A stretch of DNA of 64,000 nt from Pithys albifrons albifrons (Eukaryota; Chordata; Aves; Passeriformes; Thamnophilidae): contig NC_092466.1 of the NCBI RefSeq assembly GCF_047495875.1, positions 19,340,561 through 19,404,560 on the forward strand, written 5' to 3'. The notes below the pieces were generated by a model that worked only from the letters and a program-made list of their open reading frames with translations, ran no database searches and was not told the origin of the DNA. This document shows positions 39,701 to 51,700 of the stretch, one piece after another. The position numbers and the translations under genes are program-made. The number at the start of each line of letters is the position of its first letter. Within the stretch, counting starts at the first letter, position 1.

Positions 39701-42700
39701 TGAAAATTAACCCATGAGTAGAATGAAGTTAAGGAATGGGAAGAGAAGCTCAAAAAAAACCACTGGAGGTACACAACTAAGACAAAGTCACAAACTTCGC
39801 TCCAGGAAACTGATCAGAGAGAAGAGAAAACTTGTTTGAGATAAGGGAAATTTGGGACCTCCTTGGCAATCAGTCGGCCATCCACTTCATTGTAGCAGCT
39901 TTTTATATCTTGGACTGTAGTGAGAGTTGAGCACACAGCATTGATTCCAAAAGAAATCTTCTCTTCTGCCACCAGAGGCGCAGTATTGTGATCACTGTAC
40001 TGGTTCTCACCTAAAACAAGACAATGAATATCTGAAGGAACTTTGCTTGCTCAATGTGCAAGACAGGGGAGAGACAAAGGAAAAATAACTGGTGGAAACT
40101 AAAGGTTAGAAAATAATGTTATTTTGTCTTGCCTGTAATAAAAAAAGCCCTCACCCTTTGCAACACAGTCCATGGCAGCTTACCTGTATAAGCACCAAGA
40201 GCAGACATACTTGACTATGTCCTCTGGTTACTGCTTTGTCTAGATTCTGCACCCTCTCAGTGTCTCATGAGGCTCGGAAAAGACCTTTCTCTATCTACAC
40301 AACATAAACAAATTTTCTGAACACAGAAAATATTTCAGATATCCTCCATGTTACTGGGAGGTTTATTAGAGGTAGTAGGAGCAAGTATTTATGTGGAAGA
40401 AAGACAAAGGCAAAAGTTCAGAACTGCCAACTTACAACATATGGGAAGCTTCTGAAAAGTACCAGATTCAGCAGTCCAATGACTATGAAATTCTCATATG
40501 CATTTCTTTAAAGAATTTTTTATTCCTGATCACATTTCAAAAAAAAAATATGTACGTTTATTTAAAAAAAATCAATCTTGTATTTTTGACAATTTTATAG
40601 ACTGGCAAAACAGTTGGTTTATGAAACTGTTTACTAGTGCTGGTGACACAGCCCTTTTAGGCAAAAAATTAGTACATATTCCACATGAAGATTATATATA
40701 AGCAAATGCCCCAAGAATGTGTCACTATTTCCCTTCCAGCAAGACATGTTCTATGGCTAAGCCTCCGCACAACTGCTGCTGATTAGTGGGAAGCAACAAA
40801 ATAGTGGTGAGACAAGACACAGCTCTGCTGAAACAATTCACACTGGTGTTCGCAACAAGGTCATAAATCCATTTTAAGGAATAAACCACAGTATTTTGAG
40901 GTGGTGTGCTGAAGCTTTTTGAAGCCCAAATTTCCATTTGACAAGCTCCTTTAGGTCTTTTGATGGAATAGGGAGAGTAGGGGAAGAGAGGGTGAGATCA
41001 TTTTACAGTTATGAGATCACATCTTGTACATGCGCTTTGATTTCCCTGCACCAGTGCAATTCTGGGATCAGATGGCCATAATCCATGGTTAGTGTTAAAA
41101 TCCACCTGTGAAGAACTGTGCAGAGAACAAGCACCCCAGATTTGATAAAGACTCAGTGCTTCAAAAATCCAATCCTTCTGACTTCTGTTGGCAATATTTT
41201 TATTTTACAGCTGTACTTTCAAAAACCCTCTCCCCATGCTTGCAGATTTTTTGTCTGTAGACAGAAAGCATTCAGAAGGAGTACTTTCAGACAGTCTTCA
41301 CTTTGTTTTAGGTTGGAGCACCACCAGGTAAGAGTATTCTGCATTTTTTCACATGAGAAATGACTATCCCATGTCATCTCAGGCTCTAGTACAGAGATGA
41401 ATGCACTACTTGTTGAACAAACAGTAATCAATATCTGAAATGTTTTGTCTGCCTGCTTAATAATTGAAGCTAACAATATACTTTAGTTAAAAAGTCTCTT
41501 CATTAGGTGGAATGCAACTTACTCCCCTACCCCTCTCTCCCCTGTTCTGTCTCCTACTCTATAGGCAATTGCATTAAAACTCGATACTTCTTTTTCTGTT
41601 GTGGGTTTTATTTGGTTTGGTTTGGGTTTTTGTTTTTTTTTTTTTGGGGGGGGAGGGGAGGTGAGTTTAGAGGGGTTTTTTTGTGGCACAGTAAATGCAG
41701 AATTTCTCAGTTAAAGCTGTTGCTTTAACATTTGTCCAACAGAAATCACAGTCTTGCAGCTTAGGACATGTCTCTTTACGCTTCATGTCTCTATGCTGCT
41801 TGATTACTGCCCTTCTTTTTCTGCTCCATTCACAGTATGTTAGAAGATCCTCATATATCTTGTTACAATCTTGTGCAACACTCAGTAATGCAGTTTTCCA
41901 GGCTTTTAGAGTGAACTCTAGACACAGCTGGAATATTAATAATAGATTATAAGAATCAAAAGAGCATTGCCCTGACAAACAAATAATGGTGGATATGATA
42001 ATTATCACATACCTCGAAGCTGTACTGCTTGGAAATTGCTACAGTACTGTGGGCCAAGTTTAATAATCATGTCCATGGTTTCCACAGAGATGGCTTCTTC
42101 AAACAAGTATGTAGGACCAAGGCGCCAGGTCAAGGAGGACTTCTGTTTCCAAATTCGAGGAGTAGCTATGTACCCATAGACATCAACAAAGGAAGAGGGT
42201 TCCAGGGAAATGCAGCTACCTGGTAAGGACTGGAAATACTGCATCTGCAACAGAGAAAGAATTTCCTGAGAGGACCCAATACACACAGGGTGCCTTAGAG
42301 CCTGTCCCTGTAATGTTCTGCCTGCCGCCTCTTTGATCACTGAAGTCTCAGTCAGCTGTGCAACATAATTATCAGCTACTTCTTAGAAAATGGACTTTGA
42401 GAAGTACCATAAACATTTTGGAATGTTTAAGCCTAATTTTGGTCAAATAACACAGTCAAAAGAATTGAAGTATTGGCAAAGAAAATCCCTGTCTTGACCC
42501 CAGACTTGTTTTTCCTGTTCTAAACTTCATCACTCAGATTGTGACTTTCAACACAAAAAGACAAGTTACAGATCACTGTTGCACCAAGAGAATAAACAGT
42601 TTTTGAAAGTGTTCAAGTGTACCAGTTAGCTTCGAAGCTAACATCGTTTAGGAAATAGGGTAATTTATTTTTTGTATGAAAATTAGGATTCAGCCTCCTA

Positions 42701-45700
42701 AACTGAGTCTATTATTTTATTTAAATGTAGATAGCTCTAATAGTAAGTAGTCAGAATTTTTTGGTAGAGAGAAACTATTGTACTTCAGGGCATAGCTCTG
42801 CCTTTAACAATTTGCTATTAGGATGAGAGACTCCCAGGATTTACTGATCGTGGACTAATGACTTGTAAAAGACAGAGCTGGTCAATATTAAGAGGCAGGA
42901 CTTGATATTTGAGTGAACAAATACTAGACTTGATGCAACACAGTAACACCCACCCCCACCTTCACCAACCAAAAAGAGCCTTTGGTATTATTAACAACCT
43001 TCGTGTATTTCTAATTTAATAGGCAATCTTTTCTTCACTGTACCTGTAAAGATGAAAGACTTGCATCATGTCAGAGACCCCAGCACTGGGGCAATCTTTC
43101 CTTTACTAAAGGTTTCTTTTATTTATATGAGCTGTTTCACTGTATGTTAAACACGTTTGCTATGAATTCTTTAATCAATTGCAATGTTTAGGCCTAGTTT
43201 TATTGATGACTTTCAGTCTCACTTGAAGGAAGGCAAATTAAATTAAATTTTCATTCCTGAAATGGATATAGGTCCCAAAAGGCATTTAGAAGACAGATCA
43301 TTTTTCTCAAGTATGGGAAAGAGAATATTTGGAATTAAACAGGTTGCATTTACAAGGAAGTATAATACACACAAAGTGAGCTTTGCATATGTGGAGATTG
43401 AAATATGGGAACAAGAAGGAAGAGACCAAGACTACAAGTTTCAATTAATAAAAGGATTATATTCAAAAACACACCTAAAAAGCCACCACACCGACCACAG
43501 CTGCAATAGAAATAGGGTGCATTTTCAACAATTCTGGCCTCCAGCATTCAAAATCCAAAAATCAAATCTCCGAAATAATTTGAGATTAGCTTCAAAACCA
43601 GGAGCATGATGATATCACTAAAGTAAAGCAGGGGCTAGCCTCATTTATCCTGTAGATTATGAACCCTTTAGGTGCATTTGGATTACTTTCTCCTAATATT
43701 TCATGTAACCTGAGAGCTGACTGCTATGCAATAGGATCACTCGAAATGGTGCCTTAAGGGAGATGCCAGTACACCAATATTTGCAATGAACTCGTGAGAT
43801 GATATCATCTCACACACTCAATAACTATCTCAGAGGAACATTTGTTCCTGAATCTGTAGTGTGCTAGTCAGAAAGAGACTGTTGACTCATCAGCTGATTG
43901 TTCAATGAATGTAATAGGAAGAGGACAGCCTGAAACAGGATGATTGAGGAAATTCCTCCAATCTTTAAAATCTTGCAAGAAGTCACAGAAGCTGGTTTTC
44001 CTGTGACCTTTCCACTTTTCCAGGCCTTTCTGCAAAGTAAAAAAGGAGAGTCCCTACATAACTCGTCACCTTTGCCTAAATCCAAGTCATCTTTGGTTTA
44101 GAGTTCTCTGGTCCACTTTTATTGTGATGTACTTTTTATAGTAGGCAACTTCTACAAATCCTGGATTTAAACTGATAGATCCTCAAAACCACTGGTGAAC
44201 TCAGAAAATTTTGGTTTAAGGGTACAACTGAATTTCAGCAGAATAACCCTGAGCTACCAGCATAACCCCAACTTTCAGAGGAGTGTCACCACTCAAAATT
44301 GCCCCAGTTATCAACATGCTGAGAGGGGAGGGGGGGGCTATTTCAAAGAATCAGTATAAGCTGAAAACAGACTTCTGAAAAGCAGCACAAATATACCCTG
44401 TTGTGTATGAATTTCTGACTCCAGTCATGTTCAGGACAGTGGCAAGTCATATGCAAATCACCATGCTTTGAGTTTCTCAGATTAATACTGAAAAGTTATA
44501 GATACATTGGGAGATGAAAATGAAAAGCAATGCAAGGTAAATGTCAGGCATGAGATCTATGCAGAGAGTCTTTACCTTTGCAGAGCCAAGCATCTGACCA
44601 TTTACAAAAGCTGATACAACACAGGTCTTCTTTGCTTCCTTAGCAACTGTCACTGTAAGATGATGCCACTGGCCAGTGACCAGCAGTTTACCACAGCCAA
44701 ACTGGACTTGCCCTGGAAATGGGGAGGGATTTAGGGTCTCACCCTCAGGTTCCATAATATCTGTAACAGCAAAACCAGGGATAAGTCAACAGGTCTCTCA
44801 CCTTCTCCTGCCTCTGGAACACAACTATCAAATGTGACAAGAAGAGCACAACGCCCTGTGGGTAGAGTGTGATTTGTTGCTATTATGTGCAATGTCTTTA
44901 AAACATTCCCTGAAGGTCTCTTATGAGTACATAAGACTTGTGCAGTGTGCAAGATCCCTTCAGCAGACAAAGTACCTCCCTCCCAAATAACACCTGCTAG
45001 CTGCCTCAATGCTGCAAAACTAGACTGAACTAGGACAAAGGCAACATATTCCCTAAGAGGAGAACCCCTCAGGATATTCACTGAGTTACCTGACACAGAA
45101 AAAAAATTCTTAGCAAATTTACGAGATGATAAAAGTCTGTGTATTAATTTGTTGTTTTTATGAAAAGAGGTGATCTGGAATTTTTGACATCTAAGGCAAT
45201 CAGAGCACTCACACAATGTCAGCTGTGCATGAAAAAAATCCCAGCTACTGTTCCCACTCCATTCCCAACCTCATCTGGAATATTCAATCATATTTACGTT
45301 TGAGGTACCTACTCTACTCAATGAGGAAAAAGGAATAAATATCAACAGGGAAAAATACTAACAGGCTGGCATGATAGAAAACATTCTGAAAGTACGGAGA
45401 GGAAATGAGTTGTTTCATTAGGAAGCTAGATCACTCCACAGATCCTCAGTCCTGCTCTCCAAACCTACCAAGTGTCACACAAAACAGGCAGGGACCGGCT
45501 GGTTCAAGCCTAATCTTCACAATTGCACACAATAATGTAACTGACATTCAAAAGTTTTCTATAGAATACTACAGGCCACAAAGTAATTCACAATACCTAC
45601 AGCAAACTTAGAATTCAAACATGGCCAAGAACTACAATCACAACAGGCTGCAAGAGGAAAACAGAAGAGGCAAGTCTCATTAATATCTTGGGTACTTCAA

Positions 45701-48700
45701 AGAAGATGAAATTTGTTAATGAAAAATTCCAGATAATCAGAGGACATAGCACTGCAGCTTGACTGAAAAGAGCCTTACCAAGGGGCTGGAATTCAACTTC
45801 TTCTGTGGAAATGACCAAAGAAAGGTCCTGTGGGAAGAAGCTTACAGAAAGGCAAACAAATTCTTGCTCTGTTCTTGACACGTGCCTCACAACCGTAAGG
45901 AAACGGAGTGGGTGACTGTTGTGAACCAAACCGAACTTGTTAACCAGAAACCAGCAGGAGAGTGTCAAGCCACTTGAGGGAGGGAACATTCTGATGCCTT
46001 TAGACAGGAAACAAAAAGTTAGCAAGGAAGCTGTTTTCCTTGTGCAGCCATTAGGAAACTACTTTCTGTTTCATTTGTAGTCCTAACCAGGGAAGAACCA
46101 GCATTAGATTATGAGGTTCATTTTCTGTTTCATTCAATATCATAGAGACTGCATATATGAGTCTGTGCTCATGTATAAATGGCCTAAAATTGACTGAGGA
46201 GAAATGACTACTAGGTCTCTATGCTATGAAGCTCATCAATTAGGAAGCACTGAGCCACAAACAATTTCTCAAATTTCACAAAAATTCAGGAAGCAAAAGG
46301 TACAGCCATTTCACAGTTCACCCAACAGAGGATTTGGATGTTTAGGAGAACTCCATTAATGACAGCTCGTACTATTTCCATGGGAGATTACCCTAGAATC
46401 TGGTGGCTCTGATTTTCTTAGCAGCCTGCTTTAAATTTTTACTAATAACTTTAATTTATCACAGTATTAGGCTGCATCTAATACTGCACTGTGCTGAGCA
46501 GTCCAAGTTACACAGTTAAGAGCTGGTATGGGACACAGAGACAGAAATGTTTTGAAATACACAGCTTATTTGCTGCCATTTCTTACAATTGTTGAATGTG
46601 TTCAGTGGAACTGAAAAGTCAGTGCTTCCAGGAAGCTATAGGTGAGTCAAAGTGCTTACCCATGCCAATTCCTCCTGAGACAGATTGGTCTGCACTAGGT
46701 CCCATAACAGTGGCCAAGGTAGGGAGATATAAACACCTACAAAAACAAGCAAGCACCCATTCATCAGAAATACAAATTCATCCCTGAAAGTCACCAGTCA
46801 CTTAATATTGCAGACTCATGGTAGTAAGGAAGGGAGCAGGCTATCAGCAATCAGACAGGAACAAAACAGATTGGTAACATTGCTGCAAGGAAGGCAGCAA
46901 TGGGGCACATAAATAGATTAAGATGAAGAGAGAAGAGTCTCTGTGTTCAGAGTAAGGGCTTGGAGACTGAAGAGCAGCTAAAGAAAAAAATGAGAGCAAC
47001 AGTACCCATAGCCTTCCATGGACATGTCAAACTCCACAAACGATGGAGACAAAGCAGTGCTGTGTAGCTGGAAGTTTCGAGGTGATGCCATGGAGATGAG
47101 ACTCATTGCAGTCTGGAGTGCCCGTGCAGATCCCTTAGACACCCAAGGAGACTTGCTGACAGGCACAACTGTCTGGGCATCAGTTTTCTTGTCCACCATG
47201 TCCTCTTCTGAACCTAGAAGATCAACAGAGTGCCTAACCAGATCAATGTCTGCAACACTTCTTCCAGTCACAGGTGTTGCCCATATTCTATTCATCACTG
47301 CTAAGAACAGCACTGCATGCTCTTGAAAAAACACATCCTCAGTAGCCTACAGAAATCCCAAGCAATACAAAAATTATTGCACTGAAGGAACTTCAAAATG
47401 GGTGTCTAGCAGGATAGATGAGCTCTACAGAAATGACAGCAATATTTTCTCCCCATACATCTTCAAAAGATAGATCCAGACTTCACCACTGGTAAAAAAA
47501 GGTCCCCAACACATAGGTTCCATTTTTGTTAAACTCAGACCAGTCAATTCTGCTATAACAGATTAGTTACAAGCAACATGTGGGAGAAGATTTGAAGAAT
47601 GACTGCAAAGAACATGAGACCCAAATTTGTACCACATTATATCAGGTGTCCCATGGGCATGAGAACAGTGTTAAGTGCCAAATACTATTATTGTAGTCTT
47701 TCACCTGCAAAATACATTAGAATAGAGAAAGGATTTAGATGGAAAATTGCCTGTATAAGCAAAGCAGACTACTAGCATATCCAAGGGACTATAAGAACCA
47801 GTGGTCTGCATTCACATCTTTATTCTATTTGTAGATACAAATCACAGGAAAACCATACTACAAAACCAGGAGACATGCCCCTTGGTTTGTAGAATATAAT
47901 TACTATTTTTACAGATCACTTCCATGTCTGATCCATCAAAGTCTGAGTCTATAATCAGTATCTAGCTTGAGCAAAGATATACAATTTCATCTCTGATGAT
48001 CATTAGATCAGCTCTCAGTGTTGGTCAAGTACCACCCAACCTGGGCAATACCCAGTATAAAACTTCAGTCATACCCCACCTTCAGTGTGCCTGTTGTGGA
48101 GCAACCTATTCAACAGCAGTTTTCTAACGTTTTGGAGACATCTATAACCCAGTTACTGTATCAGCAACATGCTGTTCATTATGTGCTTACCTGCATTAGC
48201 TGAATCACTCCCCTGACATGAAAGAACCTTGGTCTTGTTTGTGCTGGGCCTGGAGGGTAGTATTGGAAAACCGCCCAACCAAAGAAATTGCCTAACATGA
48301 AAAAAAAAAGAAGAAGAAGATAGCAACTTTAAAAAAAGGAAAACAATGAAGCCAGACACTGGAGTCACAGAAACCATGCAAATACAATTCAGCCTTCTGG
48401 AGAACAACTTTCTTACTCACCACCAAATTTAAAGACATCCCAAATAAAGCAGAAGAAATATTTGCCATTATAGCATCATAAATATTTGGTTCACTTTACA
48501 TTTCCCCTTTCAAGGTTTCACTGCTGCAAGCAATAAAATGTTTCTTTTCTTTACCAATGCTTTTGAATAATACTAATTTTTCAGAAAAAAAATCTGGATT
48601 TTCTTTCTTTTTGATTGGTTTTAAGAGATTCTGTTTTATTTCTGAATTAAAGAAATACAACCTTCCACTGAATACCCAACTTTATCTCCACTTTGAAATC

Positions 48701-51700
48701 TGTACTAGGCACTGTTAGGCACTCTCATGCCTAGCATTTGTTAGCATTAAAAGAAGAAAGTGCATCCTCAGACTAGAAACAACAGTGACTGAGAAACTAT
48801 ACTACATTTTTATTTCTGCATCTGTCATTGATGTGTATCTGAGATAAGAGAAAGTCACTTTTACCCTTCAGAAAATGGCTTCTCCATATGAATACCAGGA
48901 GATAATAACCCTAATTATTTTGCAATTACTTAATTTGTTCATTCATGAATGGCTTTACAGCCCCTGCAGAGATGATGCAGCAGAACACTACAGACTCATA
49001 TGATCTTCAGTAAGTCATTTAAGCATATATCCTGCAATCAATGAGAAAGTAGTATTAACTGAGACATGAAACACTAGGCTGTCTTGCTGAATTAGAGCAC
49101 TACATGAAGCATCTAATTACTATATAAGCTTTGCAAAAAGTTGTACTGAAGCAAATTGTTCCGTTAGATCCAGTCTGATACCTTAACACATCTGGCTCAA
49201 TAGCCTGTGATGCAAGCTTCTCAAACACTCTTGTGAGGGGAGGATGCAGTGGATGCCTCTCATTGCAGAAAGCATCCTGACAGGAAGAGATGATGGTGCT
49301 CAGCAAGCCAGATTCACACATCACCTGGCGACTCTTCTCTGACTTCACCAGGGACTGAATATGATCAACCACAGCACACTGGATTTCCTGTGAAAGCTGA
49401 AATAGATAACAGAACTGTAGTCAGAGGGCAGGAACTAAAACTGCACATGGTGACTGATTTTTTTTTTCTATTGTTAAATCTGTCTGTGTGAAAATCTGAC
49501 CCAAAAAAGAATCCTCTAAGGCCAGAGGCTCAAGTGCAACTGTGTGGCTGTTCTGTGAAGCTCTGCAGTAGCACAGTGTCCATATATTCATCTGAGAGTT
49601 GCTCAGCCATCCACAGTTCAGCTTTCCTGTCTCAACACTAGGGTAGTGAAGGATTAGAGCTCTCAGCTGTCATTCTAAAGAAGGCACCACCACAAGGGCA
49701 GGTTATTAGGCATAAGCTCCAAGACCAATACAGGAACTCAGAATATATTTAACATTAAGCCTGTGATGGGTCATACTGGCATTATCTACTCTTAATTCAA
49801 AAAGTACTGTTTTTAAACAAAACTGAATCTGGCAATGTTGTGAAACAAATTTTAAACACTTCGCTTCATGTTTTGCTGAACTGAAGCTTTACTTCACCAT
49901 TGCTTCTTAATAATCTGGAAGTCTCTCAATTCTCATAAATTATTTTTAGAGCGATTTGTTCCCGGTTAGGAATGGCTTTTACTCCATTGACCTAACTGTA
50001 TTTCACATAAAAGTAACTGGATAATATATTTAAACATAAATAATAAAAAGATGAATTGATGAATTGTTCTATACTCTCAAGAGCTCTTCTGCTTTCTCAA
50101 ACACTCTTTCAGGAAATAGTTATGCAAACTTTTAAAGAAAAGAAAAACAATGATGGCAGACACGCAAATTAGAGCACTACAATTTGATTTTATAACATGA
50201 ATGAGAAGCAACTGGATTCAGCATAAGCCAGCTTTTCTTAAGTATAAAGGGGAATTCAGCTCTTCTGCATCCAACCAAACAAAACCAGTACAGGGCAATT
50301 TCAAAGGCATCAACAATTTGTTTTCAAAGTGTCTCCAGAGGCAACACTTAATAATAATACTGGCATATCCATTGCAACATACATACTGTTTTTGCAAACT
50401 CCACTACTATTTTTCTTACCTGAAGGGCAAGTTCTTTGGATAACATTTTCTTGACTCTGAAGGACAGGGACACAAGTTTCACTGTGCATCTCATTATATA
50501 CAGAAATCATCCACTAGACTGAACTAGGCTATTTTTCAGAGAGGCACTTAATGCTACAGTTTTTCAAAGTCTCACTTACAACTTTTGGATCTTTTAATTA
50601 ACATTTTACTCTGTTTCTGACTATATGCAGGTAAGTATCAAGATGTGTAAAACTACAACTAAACAGAGGACAAAGCAGATCTTGACTAAGTGAAACAACT
50701 GATTTACTTCAAAATAAATTCAGTAGAAGCATAATGGCATAGAAAAAAATGGATTGTTTTCATTAGCTTAGCAGCTTTGTCAGTATCAATATTGCCTTGT
50801 TTTGAATAAAATGTGTTGTTTGTTCCAGTAAAATGAGATTTTAGTGGAAATATTAAAGGTGGCCAGGAAACCATACTGTGTGTTTCTGTATGCATGGATT
50901 GATTTTCCTAACACATATTACTTGCCCCATGAATCAGTATATTGAAGGTGCAGTTAGAATGCAGTTGAGCTGTGCCTCAAATCAGAGTCTGAAGGGCAAA
51001 ATGTCACCTAGCAATTTACCCAATCTGCTTAAGTAGTTCCCAGATTCTGCCCCTAGTTTCAAAACTTGGTAGCTGAATTTAATTCAGTGTTATTCATCCT
51101 CATGATTATTATGCTATGTTCAAGAAAGGGGGGAAAAAGAGAGTGGGGAAAAAAGGAGGTAGGAAAAAAGGGGGTGAGAAAAACTGGGGAAAAAAATGGG
51201 GGGGGAAAAAAGTGTAAAAAAAACGGGAGGAAAAAAAAGAAAAAGGAAAAGCCTGCAGGAAAGTGCTCAGGGAACAGCCTGACCCTGAGCTACCAGCCCA
51301 CGGTGAAGGAGCCACTGCCAGGGTATTTATAATCTCCTTCCTCTTACCAGATTTCTGGTCTATTCTGCATTCTGTTATCCCAAAGTCCTAGCTGCACAAT
51401 GCAAAGGAGAATGAAGCTCTGGCAGCGATTTAGGAATTCACTGTGACATTACCAGTAACATCTGTAATACAAGTCTAAAGGCAGACTAATCTCTAATGTC
51501 ACCCAGTCTTCTATGTCAGAGACCTTTTCTGTTCAGAAATAATTTTCCATTTTAAGAGACACAAATACTTGAAAAATGTTACTCTGTTGACATCTGCAGT
51601 GTCTTTTCAAAAGATGCAAAATCCTTATTGATGGGCATTGTTTTTCTTTCACAACAGTGAGTATGACAGCAATTCATCATGGAAGAGACATGGATTAAAA

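Larger units (their letters stand above)
36030..49181 (-). other. WDFY4 introns between 36030 and 49181
   Basis: Introns of 113 to 2,331 bp. The one at 38494-39858 carries the large CR1. The one at 40011-42012 carries a T/G-rich tract near 41580-41690. The others (36030-36416, 36570-38077, 42245-44575, 44761-45778, 45998-46659, 46737-47005, 47322-48190, 48292-49181) hold unique sequence. The 161-codon open frame at 44731-45216 runs from the intron into an exon in the wrong frame. Confidence 0.7.

Noticed and set aside
43262..43609. 115-codon plus-strand open frame
   Set aside because: Lys/His-rich translation of intron sequence with no similarity or splice context.
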